This document shows, in pieces, positions 40,316 through 49,259 of a stretch of DNA of 64,000 nucleotides (position 1 is its first letter; each line of letters opens with the position of its first letter). The notes beneath the pieces are model-generated. The model ran no database searches and was not told the DNA's origin. It was given only the letters and a program-made list of their open reading frames with translations. This DNA comes from Sphingobacterium paludis (GTDB lineage: Bacteria; Bacteroidota; Bacteroidia; Sphingobacteriales; Sphingobacteriaceae), in NCBI RefSeq assembly GCF_004364125.1, contig NZ_SNZV01000003.1, forward strand, positions 248,001 through 312,000. The letters are read 5' to 3'. A program made the position numbers and the translations under genes.

Positions 40316-40385
40316 CATTAACGAGTTTTTATGTTTCATCAGACGGGGTACACCATATTGTATCCAGGTCTTAAAAAAGTAGCTG

Positions 40386-41939
40386 TTGGTAAAGGAACTA
40401 ATTATCGATTCCACTCCTGACAAAGGAGTAACTATTGCTTTACTACAGGACAAACAGCTTGTTGAGCTGAACAAGGAAAAGGCTGATAATAATTTCGCCG
40501 TAGGCGATATTTATCTCGGGCGTGTCAAGAAGATCATGCCAGGCCTAAATGCCGCTTTCGTAGATGTAGGCTACGAAAAAGATGCGTTCTTACATTATTT
40601 GGATTTAGGGCCACAGGTTCAGTCTTTACTCAAGCTAACGCGTATTGTAAAGAACGGCAGCTATCAAGAGAAGCTGCTCAATAGTTTGAAACTTGAAAAG
40701 GACATTGATAAAGCAGGGAAAATTTCGGACATTTTAAGCCGAAACGTGCTTTTACCAGTACAGATTGCAAAAGAGCCTATCTCGACAAAAGGACCCAGAC
40801 TGAGTTCTGACCTTTCTATTGCAGGTAGGTTTGTTGTATTGGTTCCGTTTTCGAGTACCGTTTCCATCTCTAAAAGGATCAAAGGCAACCCCGAACGTAA
40901 CCGACTTAAAAAAATTGTCGAAAGTATCAAGCCAGCAAACTTTGGCGTGATCATCCGAACAGTTTCGGAAGGTAAGGGCGTAGAGGAAATGCAGAAAGAC
41001 CTCTTAGACTTAATCTCTAAATGGGAACTTTTTACCAAACGTCTTAAAACTGCCGAACCCGCTCACAAAGTATTGGGAGAAATGGATAGAGCTTCTACCA
41101 TTTTGCGTGATATTTTGACGGACGAGTTTACGCATATTCATGTCAATGATCTTGCCCTCCACGACGAAGTCAAATCGTATGTACAGGAAATCTCGCCCGA
41201 TTTAGAAAAGATAGTTAAGCTTTACAAGCATAAAGAGCCTATCTTTGACCATTTCGGCGTAGAAAGGCAAATTAAGGCGTCTTTCGGCAAAACGGTAAAC
41301 CTACAGGGTGGTGCCTATCTTGTCATTGAGCACACCGAAGCACTCCACGTTGTGGACGTGAACAGTGGAAACCGGATTGCCAGCAAAGAGAATCAAGAAG
41401 AAAATGCATTGCTGGTCAATAAAGAGGCCGCAAAGGAGATCGCAAGGCAATTGCGATTACGGGATATGGGCGGCATTGTAGTTATCGATTTTATCGATAT
41501 GCATAAGCCAACCAATCGTAAAGAGCTGTACAGCTATCTGAAGGAATGCATGGCGAATGATCGCGCTAAACATACGATTCTTCCGCCAAGCAAATTCGGC
41601 TTAGTGCAGATAACAAGACAGCGCGTCAGACCAGAAATGAGCGTCGTGACAAGTGAGAAATGTCCTGCTTGTGGAGGTACTGGCGAAATTCGCTCGAGCA
41701 TCGTTTTGCTCGACGACATTGAAAATAATTTAAGTTTCATTTTGCAAGAGCAAAATGAAAAGGGTGTGACGCTTGCTGTGCATCCCTATATTGGCGCCTA
41801 CATTACGTCAGGGTTGTTCTCAAGAAGAGTGAAATGGTTTTTTAAATACGGTAAATGGATTAAAATCAAAACCGCATCATCTTACCATCTCACACAGTTT
41901 CGATTCTTTAATAACAAAGAAGAAGAAATTAAGCTTTAA
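40386..41939 (+). CDS. rng: Ribonuclease G/E family
   Basis: 517 residues, starting with TTG at 40386 (product VKELIIDSTPDKGVTIALL, the usual N-terminus of Bacteroidota RNase G, so this start is trusted). S1 RNA-binding domain at about 38-120 (VGDIYLGRVKKIMPGLNAAFVDVG), catalytic core with the two metal-binding Asp in HVVDVNSG and GGIVVIDFIDM, and the zinc-link CPACGGTGE that joins protomers. It would process rRNA and mRNA in the cytoplasm. The RNase E C-terminal scaffold is absent. Confidence 0.95.
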   Translation: MVKELIIDSTPDKGVTIALLQDKQLVELNKEKADNNFAVGDIYLGRVKKIMPGLNAAFVDVGYEKDAFLHYLDLGPQVQSLLKLTRIVKNGSYQEKLLNSLKLEKDIDKAGKISDILSRNVLLPVQIAKEPISTKGPRLSSDLSIAGRFVVLVPFSSTVSISKRIKGNPERNRLKKIVESIKPANFGVIIRTVSEGKGVEEMQKDLLDLISKWELFTKRLKTAEPAHKVLGEMDRASTILRDILTDEFTHIHVNDLALHDEVKSYVQEISPDLEKIVKLYKHKEPIFDHFGVERQIKASFGKTVNLQGGAYLVIEHTEALHVVDVNSGNRIASKENQEENALLVNKEAAKEIARQLRLRDMGGIVVIDFIDMHKPTNRKELYSYLKECMANDRAKHTILPPSKFGLVQITRQRVRPEMSVVTSEKCPACGGTGEIRSSIVLLDDIENNLSFILQEQNEKGVTLAVHPYIGAYITSGLFSRRVKWFFKYGKWIKIKTASSYHLTQFRFFNNKEEEIKL

Positions 41940-41950
41940 CACAGGATTGA

Positions 41951-41984
41951 AAAAGGGTAGCGTGACACACGTTACCCTTTTTTT
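41951..41984. terminator. Bidirectional terminator between rng and miaA
   Basis: AAAGGGTAGCGTG / ACGTTACCCTTT arms (one G-U) around ACAC, followed by TTTTTTT on the plus strand. The right arm includes the last codons and the stop of the convergent miaA gene. Confidence 0.85.
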
Positions 41985-42931
41985 ATGACCCAACGAATTT
42001 CTTCCACACAGGCGTCTCGGTCTGTTCCTTCCAACCAGTGAATGTTCAACCCGTCTTTCTCCATTTTGCGAAAAAACGTCATCTGCCGTTTCGCGTAGCG
42101 ATGAATCTCGGTTTCAAGCCGGCTTAAGAATGTGGGTTTATCCAAGGCACCGAGCAGGTACAGCGAACTATACTTGTATTCCAAGCCAAAATATTGGAGA
42201 TCCTCATGCGTTAGTCCATGGTTTAATAATCCCTGGACCTCTTCCAGTAGACCGCCGTTCATTCGCTCCGCAAGCCGTTCGCTAATCCGTTGCCGCCTTG
42301 TGACTAAAGGAGGGTTTAACCCAAATAGGAGTGGTCTGTACCGCGGCTTCTCATAGACTACGGTATACCCGGATTGAAGCTGTTCCAGAATCTCGATAGC
42401 ACGGATCAATCGCTTATGGGAGCTGTAATCTATTTTAAAGTCGGCGGGGAGTGTATAATGTCGTAGTCGCTCCATCAAGATCGTCTTATCCAGTGGCAAA
42501 AGCTCTTCCCGCAATTTTGGATCTACCGGCACCTGCGTATAGGGCTGCGGAAGGAGTAGCGTGTGCATGTAAAGCCCCGTGCCGCCCACGGCTATAGGCA
42601 GGTTTCCGCGCGAGACGATGGTCGAAAAAGCCTGATGAAAATCAGTTTGAAACTGCGCTATATCATAGCGGTCTTGCGGCTCGCGAATATCGATCAAATG
42701 GTAAGGTACATGCTGATATGACGATAGATCTTTCCCGGTGCCGATATCCATCCCACGGTACACCTGTCGGGAGTCGACACTTATTATTTCTCCCTTCATT
42801 TGTTCGGCAAGCGCAACGCCGAGGGCCGTTTTTCCAGAGGCAGTGGGCCCTAAAATAACGCATAAAAAATCAGGTGCCGATATCCCCGACACCTGATTAT
42901 CATTTGTATGATCTGTTGTCTGTCCTATCAC
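41972..42931 (-). CDS. miaA: tRNA dimethylallyltransferase
   Basis: 319 residues. P-loop GPTASGKTALG, DSRQVYRGMDIGTGK (substrate-binding), AVGGTGLYMHTLL and a C-terminal RYAKRQMTFFRKM region identify MiaA, which adds an isopentenyl group to A37 of tRNAs reading UNN codons. The start is GTG 42931, since no ATG exists before the P-loop; it overlaps the upstream stop as GTGA, so the two genes are coupled. The C-terminus overlaps the terminator. Confidence 0.95.
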   Translation of the reverse strand: MIGQTTDHTNDNQVSGISAPDFLCVILGPTASGKTALGVALAEQMKGEIISVDSRQVYRGMDIGTGKDLSSYQHVPYHLIDIREPQDRYDIAQFQTDFHQAFSTIVSRGNLPIAVGGTGLYMHTLLLPQPYTQVPVDPKLREELLPLDKTILMERLRHYTLPADFKIDYSSHKRLIRAIEILEQLQSGYTVVYEKPRYRPLLFGLNPPLVTRRQRISERLAERMNGGLLEEVQGLLNHGLTHEDLQYFGLEYKYSSLYLLGALDKPTFLSRLETEIHRYAKRQMTFFRKMEKDGLNIHWLEGTDRDACVEEIRWVIKKG

Positions 42932-44100
42932 AGAACAAATTTAGTCCATTTCTCGTTGCTTTCATTGCTGGCAACGACATTTTGCACAAAGGCCATTCCG
43001 CGAACGCCATCCTGGACTGAAGGAAAATCAAGCTCCTCCGCCGTAGGCGTTCTGCCTTCTCGCTTCGCGCTAACCGTAGCGGCAAAGTTTCTATAAATGT
43101 TTGCAAACGACTCCAATAGACCTTCTGGATGGCCTGCAGGAATACGCGTATTGTGCGTCGCAAACGAACTTAATGTATAAGGTGCGGCATAGGCATTACC
43201 GGTGCGATAAATCTGACGAGGTTGATCCAACATTTTAATGATGAGGTTATTTGGATCCTCATTGGCCCATTCCAACCCTCCGTTCTCACCATATACACGG
43301 ATTCTCACGGCGTTTTCTTCTCCCGCAGATATTTGCGAGGCCATCAAGACTCCTTTTGCGCCGTCTTCAAAGCGTAACAACACCGATCCATCATCATCCA
43401 ACAAGCGTCCTTCTACAAAGGTAGTGAGATCAGCACATAGCTCCTTGATACGAAGTCCGGTTACGTATTCTGCTAAATGTGCAGCATGCGTCCCGATATC
43501 GCCCATGACCAGTGATAAGCCAGATTTTTTTGGATCAGCGCGCCAAGCCGCGCCCGCATTTCCTTCCCGCTCGGAAAGACGGCTTAACCAGCCTTGAGGA
43601 TATTCTACGACGATCTTTCGTATTTTGCCAAAATGTCCATCCTTAACCATTGCTTTCGCTTGCTTGACCATAGGATAGCCCGAGTAGGTGTGGGTTAAGC
43701 AAAGGGTACGACCTGTTTTATCGACAATATCTTGTAATTCTTTCGCCTCATCCAACGTCACGGTCATCGGTTTCTCTACAACCACATCAAAGCCGTTTTC
43801 AAGCGCTAGTTTGGCTGGCCCGAAATGTAAAAAGTTGGGCGTAACGATGGTTAGAAAATCCATGCGTTCGCCTTCGGGAAGTGCAGACTCTTTGCTAATC
43901 ATCTCTTCGTAAGTGGCATATACACGGTCGGGTGCGATGAAAAGTTCTTCTCCAGATTGTTTCGATATTTCAGGATTTACGCTGAATGCACCACACACCA
44001 ATTCTATTTTACCATCCATAAAGGCCGCGATACGGTGAACTGCGCCAATAAAGGCGTCTTTGCCCCCGCCAACCATACCCATACGTAGTTTACGTTTCAT
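42928..44100 (-). CDS. Gfo/Idh/MocA-family oxidoreductase
   Basis: 390 residues from ATG 44100. A Rossmann GMVGGGKDAFIGAVHR (GGGKDAFIG in place of the usual GxGxxG) binds NAD(P); VVVEKPMTVTLDEAKEL carries the family EKP lysine; GDIGTHAAHLAEYVTG has the catalytic D-x-x-x-H. The substrate is likely a sugar or inositol derivative, not identifiable here. Upstream of and coupled to miaA, although unrelated in function. Confidence 0.92.
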   Translation of the reverse strand: MKRKLRMGMVGGGKDAFIGAVHRIAAFMDGKIELVCGAFSVNPEISKQSGEELFIAPDRVYATYEEMISKESALPEGERMDFLTIVTPNFLHFGPAKLALENGFDVVVEKPMTVTLDEAKELQDIVDKTGRTLCLTHTYSGYPMVKQAKAMVKDGHFGKIRKIVVEYPQGWLSRLSEREGNAGAAWRADPKKSGLSLVMGDIGTHAAHLAEYVTGLRIKELCADLTTFVEGRLLDDDGSVLLRFEDGAKGVLMASQISAGEENAVRIRVYGENGGLEWANEDPNNLIIKMLDQPRQIYRTGNAYAAPYTLSSFATHNTRIPAGHPEGLLESFANIYRNFAATVSAKREGRTPTAEELDFPSVQDGVRGMAFVQNVVASNESNEKWTKFVL

Positions 44101-44159
44101 AAGATTATCTTCGTTTAAGTGTTTTTCCTTGGCTAAATATACGTATCCCAAGTGGGTTT

Positions 44160-44939
44160 TCATAATGAGAGAACCAACTTTGTACTGCCTGCGTTGCAGA
44201 CTAAATAGGCTGTAGAGGGGTTTTCTGACTGTACCTCGCGCTGTTCCAAATCGGTGATTGCGGTACGCACACCATCGGAAATGCGGTACCATTGGGGCGG
44301 AATAACTCCGACTTCCTGAAAGCCTAGTGCAGAGAGGTTGGAATCCTGTGCCCAATCCCGATCCACATAGGTCATGATATCGTTTGGCTGGAAATCATCT
44401 ATAAACGCCTTTAACAGCTTGGAGAGTCCGCCGACAACGCGGTAATTAGACTTATGGCAGAAGCGTATTAGCTCAAACGAACGATAGGCTTCGGGTTGAT
44501 TTCGCATACGCCGGCCACCACTGAAGACCGCTATAGATAGCAGCTCGCCTTCATGAAACAGGCCGTACCGGTATTTGCCCGGTACGGCACCTTGCAGGTG
44601 GTGCTCCGCAAGAAAGGATAGCGTGACCCGCTTATCGACACGGGCGGCCACTGTTTTTCGGGCATAGACCACCTGTCCGTTTCCGAAGAGCGATGCCAAG
44701 CGGGCGGATAGTTTATCGGCGTTTAAGATCACCTGATCGTAGTCCACGTGAATCGTTCGGTTGGTCGCGTGGGGCAGGCGCTGGCCCGCTCCGGGTAGGT
44801 ATACGATCAACGTAAGGTCAAGGGAAGCAGCGCGCAACAGCAAATAGTGTTCGGCATCTTTTCGCTCGAAATCTGTCCGTAATAACGCTGACACATGCTG
44901 TATAAAGGCGTCGATTTTATCGGTTTGTATTGCCATCAT
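44160..44939 (-). CDS. Hypothetical protein with GNAT-like domain akin to homing-endonuclease-associated modules
   Basis: 259 residues (ATG 44939 or 44936). The middle-to-C-terminal part (YRSFELIRFCHKSNYRVVGGLSKLLKAFIDDF ... IMTYVDRDWAQDSNLSALGF) matches the pattern of a domain found in phage GIY-YIG/MobE-type proteins and some bacterial hypotheticals that looks like a GNAT fold. In the N-terminal part no nuclease motif is seen. Possible acyltransferase; not confirmed. Confidence 0.6.
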   Translation of the reverse strand: MMAIQTDKIDAFIQHVSALLRTDFERKDAEHYLLLRAASLDLTLIVYLPGAGQRLPHATNRTIHVDYDQVILNADKLSARLASLFGNGQVVYARKTVAARVDKRVTLSFLAEHHLQGAVPGKYRYGLFHEGELLSIAVFSGGRRMRNQPEAYRSFELIRFCHKSNYRVVGGLSKLLKAFIDDFQPNDIMTYVDRDWAQDSNLSALGFQEVGVIPPQWYRISDGVRTAITDLEQREVQSENPSTAYLVCNAGSTKLVLSL

Positions 44940-45012
44940 TCTTCATACAAAGTTAGCAGAATCTAAATGTGTATAAATTATTATTGATACCTTTGCATGG
45001 AAAATAAAACGT

Positions 45013-45600
45013 ATGAAATTACCTATAGTAGCGTATGGCGACCCGGTGTTGAGGAAAAAGGCAGAAGAAATAGATGAAGACTATCCCAACCTGAAGGAGA
45101 CCATTGCCGATATGTTTGAAACGATGTATGCCGCGCGTGGTGTTGGCTTAGCAGCCCCCCAAGTTGGTCTGCCTATCCGGTTGTTTGTTATTGACGCTTC
45201 TCCGTTCGCCGAGGATGATGGCGACGAGAAAGGCGATCCATCTTTAAAAGATTTCAAGAAAGTCTTGATTAATCCAATCATTATTGAGGAGACTGGCGAG
45301 AAATGGGCCTTTAGCGAGGGCTGTTTAAGTATCCCTGATATCAGCGAAGAAGTGGTTAGACCGTCTGATGTGCTTATCAACTACCTGGATGAGAATTTTG
45401 ATGAACAGGAAGTTCAGTTGTCAGGACTAGCGGCGCGAATTGTACAGCACGAGTATGACCATATCGAAGGGAAACTGTTTATTGACAAATTAGGCCCGTT
45501 GAAAAAGGCCATGTTGAAAAGCAAATTGGACTCGATTTCGAAAGGTATGGTGCGCGTGGGTTACAAAATGAGATTTCCGCAAATAAAGAAAAAGAGATAG
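45013..45600 (+). CDS. def: Peptide deformylase
   Basis: 195 residues. All three motifs: GVGLAAPQVG, EGCLSIPD (Cys metal ligand) and QHEYDHIEGKLF (HExxH metal site). Removes the N-formyl group from nascent proteins. An insertion of about 12 residues (FAEDDGDEKGDPSL) follows motif 1, as in other Bacteroidota enzymes. The stop lies within the terminator stem. Confidence 0.97.
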   Translation: MKLPIVAYGDPVLRKKAEEIDEDYPNLKETIADMFETMYAARGVGLAAPQVGLPIRLFVIDASPFAEDDGDEKGDPSLKDFKKVLINPIIIEETGEKWAFSEGCLSIPDISEEVVRPSDVLINYLDENFDEQEVQLSGLAARIVQHEYDHIEGKLFIDKLGPLKKAMLKSKLDSISKGMVRVGYKMRFPQIKKKR

Positions 45601-45619
45601 CCACAAGCGTCTCTTTTTC
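45588..45619. terminator. Bidirectional hairpin at the def 3' end
   Basis: GAAAAAGAGA / TCTCTTTTTC, perfect 10-bp arms around a 12-base loop, sited between the convergent def and TRIC-like genes; its left arm overlaps the def stop codon. Confidence 0.7.
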
Positions 45620-45623
45620 GCTT

Positions 45624-46226
45624 TTACCCACCGATGACGGGAAGCGAAAGTTTAAACTTCACCGCGACAAGCCGGATGAAGAAAATGATTGCGGCAGACA
45701 AAAACGCATTAACGGTAGAGTCTACCTCGAATAATCCCAACACAATGTACAGTATGGCCCCGGAAAGGCAGGCTGTGGCATAGATTTCCTTTCGGAATAT
45801 CAATGGTGTCTCGTTCATCAAGGTATCGCGTATCACGCCACCCATCACGGCAGAGAACATTCCTAAGATAATCGCGGCAATGGCCGAGGCTTCGTTGGAG
45901 AGCGACTTCTGAACCCCAACAATACAAAAGAAACCGATGCCGATGGCATCAAAAAAACTCAGCGTCCGGGCTAGTCTATCCAAATATTTATTGGCTAAAA
46001 TAGAAATGGTAACTCCGGTTAAAATCGCAATAAGGTAGTTCCCATCATCTACCCAAACCGGTCTGAGGTTCAAAAACACATCCCGCAGCGACCCGCCGCC
46101 AATAGCGGTGACAAATCCGGTAAAAGCAGCACCGAAAATATCGATATGCTTCCGGTTTGCCGCCATGGCGCCGGATATCGCAAACACCATGGTGCCCAAT
46201 AGATCTATGGAATAGATAATACTCAT
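45624..46226 (-). CDS. TRIC-type / UPF0126 (YadS-YicG) membrane protein
   Basis: 200 residues with seven membrane helices in two UPF0126 repeats: the first ends AIGGGSLRDVFLN and the second AVMGGVIRDTLMN. The GGG-x-x-R-D motifs are diagnostic of prokaryotic trimeric intracellular cation channels. Physiological role: K+ or small-molecule permeation, not resolved for bacterial members. Confidence 0.92.
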   Translation of the reverse strand: MSIIYSIDLLGTMVFAISGAMAANRKHIDIFGAAFTGFVTAIGGGSLRDVFLNLRPVWVDDGNYLIAILTGVTISILANKYLDRLARTLSFFDAIGIGFFCIVGVQKSLSNEASAIAAIILGMFSAVMGGVIRDTLMNETPLIFRKEIYATACLSGAILYIVLGLFEVDSTVNAFLSAAIIFFIRLVAVKFKLSLPVIGG

Positions 46227-46504
46227 TTGCTACGCTACAAGTATACATAAAATATAGAAATGTGTAGCACGGCTGTCGCTGCGAAAGTTGTATAGAAAGG
46301 TCCTGAGCCTTATCCTGTTACTTGTCGCGATTACATGCTGCTAAAATGTGTGGCTCTTTGGGGTGCTGCTAGCGCCCTTTACGCTATTAAATTTTTGGTA
46401 ATTTGCTTCCGGTTTTAGGTGCTGCAATCGATCGGGATTCGGCCATTCAAATTTATTTACTTCGGCGCTGCGTAAGCGCGAAATATTCTTTATTTTTAAC
46501 AACT

Positions 46505-48943
46505 ATGAGCAGACATTACATAGGCATACTTATCGCTACCCTTTATATTCAATTTTCCTTTGCACAGGCACCGACACCGCGCTCTTCATCAGAAATCAGG
46601 CTAAACATGGAGCGCCTTAATGTCTTGGGCTCTGTGCTTTATTTCGCAGCACACCCCGATGATGAGAACACCAAGTTGATCTCCTATTTGGCTTCCGAAC
46701 GGCAGGTTAGAACATCGTATTTGTCGTTAACGCGAGGCGATGGCGGTCAGAATCTCATCGGTACCGAGCAAGGCATCGAATTGGGGCTTATTCGTACACA
46801 GGAGCTTTTGCAAGCCAGAAAAATAGATGGGGGCGAACAATATTTTTCATCAGCCTATGATTTTGGCTTCTCAAAAACGTACGACGAAACTTTCCAGTTT
46901 TGGAAGAAGGATGAGGTTCTTCGTGAGGCGGTTTGGCTTATTCGGAAATTGCAGCCCGATATCATTATTACGCGTTTCCCCCCTGATGAGCGCGGCGGGC
47001 ACGGTCATCACCAAGCTTCGGCAATCCTGGCGCACGAAGCGTTCTTGGCAGCCGCCGATCCAGCAATGTTTCCAGAACAGCTGAGCGATGTTTCGGTGTG
47101 GAAGGCAAAGCGCTTATTGTGGAATACCGCCAGTTTTATGCGCATGCAGGGAGAAAATAAAGACCAACTTAAAATTGATATTGGCGAGTTCAATCCATTA
47201 CTAGGCAAATCCCACGGCGAAATTTCTGCCTTAAGTCGGTCTCAGCACAAAAGTCAAGGCTTCGGCTCCGCCTCGTCGAATGGTAAATTTTTCGAAACGT
47301 TCGAATATGTAGCCGGCGAAAGGGCTAAAAAAGATTTGTTTGATAACGTTGATCTTACCTGGAATCGTGTGGAAGGGGGCGCGGCGGTCAAGAAAGAAAT
47401 CGACATCCTGTTGCAGGGTTTTGATGATAAGCAACCGCAACGATCAATACCCCAATTAGCGACGATATGGCAATCACTGCAAGGGCTGCCAGATGGCTAC
47501 TGGAAGACACGAAAAATCACAGAAGTCGAAAACCTACTGTTAGCCTGCGCTGGAATTAAACTGGAAGCCGTAACAGCCATGCCGCGCGCTACGCGTGGTT
47601 CTTCCATTCCCTTCAAAGCGGAAATCATAGCCCGAAACCCAAATGTCTCTGCGCAAATCGTTTCCATAAATGGCGAAACGCTCAATAAGCAACTTCCCGC
47701 CAATGCGTACGTTACGTTAGACAGGGCTACGCCCAACTTGGAAAGTACGCAGCCTTATTGGTTGGAAAGGCCACATAGCTTGGGAAAATTTGATGTGAGG
47801 CCAGAGGATGTGGGCTACCCCATGAATGTCGACTTGCCTGCCGCTGTGATCAAACTTCGTATCAGCGACGTTCCGATTACCTGTATACAGCCCATTCAAT
47901 ACCGGTTCGTCGATCCCGTGCGGGGCGAAGTAAACGATTATCTGGAAGTAGTCCCTAAGCTGAGTGGCAGTGCCGAGCAGCCCGTATTGCTCATTCCAAA
48001 AGGAGAGGAGCGTACGTTGGATATGACCTTCCAACGTCATGATGCTGCTCTACAGGGATCTTCTATTGAGATAAAAGGAATCCCGGCGGGATGGGAGGTA
48101 TTTCCGCAGCAGTTTGATATCCGCTTTACGGAAGCTTCGAATACGCTTACTCAAACAATTCGGGTCAAAAATTCATCGGCTGCCGGGGAAGGCACATTGG
48201 ATTTCTTTGCGGATGGAAAACTGCTCGAAGGTATTCGGGAGATTGCTTATGACCATATCCCGCGGCAAGCGTGGTTTCCGACGGTAGCCGTTAAAATAAA
48301 GCCCATTACGATCGAAAAAACCGTAGCTCGTGTTGGATATTTGATGGGTGCGGGAGATTTGGTGCCGGAGGCCTTGCGTAATCTCGGCATACAGGTTGAC
48401 ATCTTACATGCGGAGAAAATAAACGCGGCGTCTTTAGCACAGTATGATGCCATCATCGGGGGCGTAAGGTTATTAAACGTCAATGCATCAATTGAAAAAG
48501 CGCTTCCCGCATTATATGCTTACGCGAATAATGGTGGCGTGGTGCTGATGCAATACAACGTGAATAGCCGTCTGCAAGTGGAGAATTTTGCAGCAAAGCC
48601 ATTCACCTTGTCTCGCGCGCGCGTCACTGAAGAAGATGCCAAGGTCACATTCACGGATGCATCAGACCCGGCTTTGAACTATCCGAATAAAATTACGAAA
48701 CAGGATTTTGAGGGTTGGGTGCAGGAGCGAGGCCTTTACTTCGCTGAAAATATCGATGCCGCTTACCGTACGCCGCTGCGCATGGCTGATAAAAATGAAC
48801 CGCAACACGAAGGCTCGCTACTCATTTGTAAGGTAGGAAACGGCAAATTTGTGTATACGGGCTTATCTTTTTTCAGACAATTGCCTGCTGGGGTTGCCGG
48901 AGCTACCAGATTATTTGTAAATTTGTTAGCAAAAGAAAATTAG
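46505..48943 (+). CDS. Large PIG-L family deacetylase
   Basis: 812 residues from ATG 46505, which yields signal peptide MSRHYIGILIATLYIQFSFA; a longer open frame begins at 46403. The PIG-L/LmbE domain (about 30-290) has the zinc-binding AAHPDDENT and GHGHHQAS motifs plus LTRGDGGQN. A long beta-rich middle region and a C-terminal domain with YDAIIGGVRLLN, ALYAYANNGGVVLMQYN, a ThuA/amidotransferase-like fold, follow. An exported sugar N-deacetylase; the substrate is unknown. A two-helix protein and a Na+ symporter gene follow in the same direction. Confidence 0.88.
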   Translation: MSRHYIGILIATLYIQFSFAQAPTPRSSSEIRLNMERLNVLGSVLYFAAHPDDENTKLISYLASERQVRTSYLSLTRGDGGQNLIGTEQGIELGLIRTQELLQARKIDGGEQYFSSAYDFGFSKTYDETFQFWKKDEVLREAVWLIRKLQPDIIITRFPPDERGGHGHHQASAILAHEAFLAAADPAMFPEQLSDVSVWKAKRLLWNTASFMRMQGENKDQLKIDIGEFNPLLGKSHGEISALSRSQHKSQGFGSASSNGKFFETFEYVAGERAKKDLFDNVDLTWNRVEGGAAVKKEIDILLQGFDDKQPQRSIPQLATIWQSLQGLPDGYWKTRKITEVENLLLACAGIKLEAVTAMPRATRGSSIPFKAEIIARNPNVSAQIVSINGETLNKQLPANAYVTLDRATPNLESTQPYWLERPHSLGKFDVRPEDVGYPMNVDLPAAVIKLRISDVPITCIQPIQYRFVDPVRGEVNDYLEVVPKLSGSAEQPVLLIPKGEERTLDMTFQRHDAALQGSSIEIKGIPAGWEVFPQQFDIRFTEASNTLTQTIRVKNSSAAGEGTLDFFADGKLLEGIREIAYDHIPRQAWFPTVAVKIKPITIEKTVARVGYLMGAGDLVPEALRNLGIQVDILHAEKINAASLAQYDAIIGGVRLLNVNASIEKALPALYAYANNGGVVLMQYNVNSRLQVENFAAKPFTLSRARVTEEDAKVTFTDASDPALNYPNKITKQDFEGWVQERGLYFAENIDAAYRTPLRMADKNEPQHEGSLLICKVGNGKFVYTGLSFFRQLPAGVAGATRLFVNLLAKEN

Positions 48944-48956
48944 AATAACATACATC

Positions 48957-49154
48957 ATGGAAAATCAAGTAGAAAAGAACGACACACTAGATGTTAAAGG
49001 AATAATTATATTAGTTGGAACTGTATTTGGTGCCTTAATTTCTATTGTGGTAAGTGGTACATTCTTAGGTTTTATATCGGGTATTGTCATTGGTTTAATT
49101 TTCGCTATCTTTTTTGTTAGCGTATTACTTCCTCATAAACCAAGTGACAGATAA
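48957..49154 (+). CDS. Small two-helix membrane protein
   Basis: 65 residues: a polar N-terminus and two Gly-rich membrane helices (IIILVGTVFGALISIVVSG, FLGFISGIVIGLIFAIFFVSV). It is placed between the PIG-L and symporter genes, 13 bp after the former, so it is likely co-expressed with both. Function unknown. Confidence 0.65.
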   Translation: MENQVEKNDTLDVKGIIILVGTVFGALISIVVSGTFLGFISGIVIGLIFAIFFVSVLLPHKPSDR

Positions 49155-49259
49155 GGGTTTACCTCCTTTAGTTAAGAGCTGGCGACAATTCTATATACTG
49201 GTTGGTATATGGTTGGTCGCCTGTATTCTTTTCATGTCCTGGTTCACCGTATATTTTTC

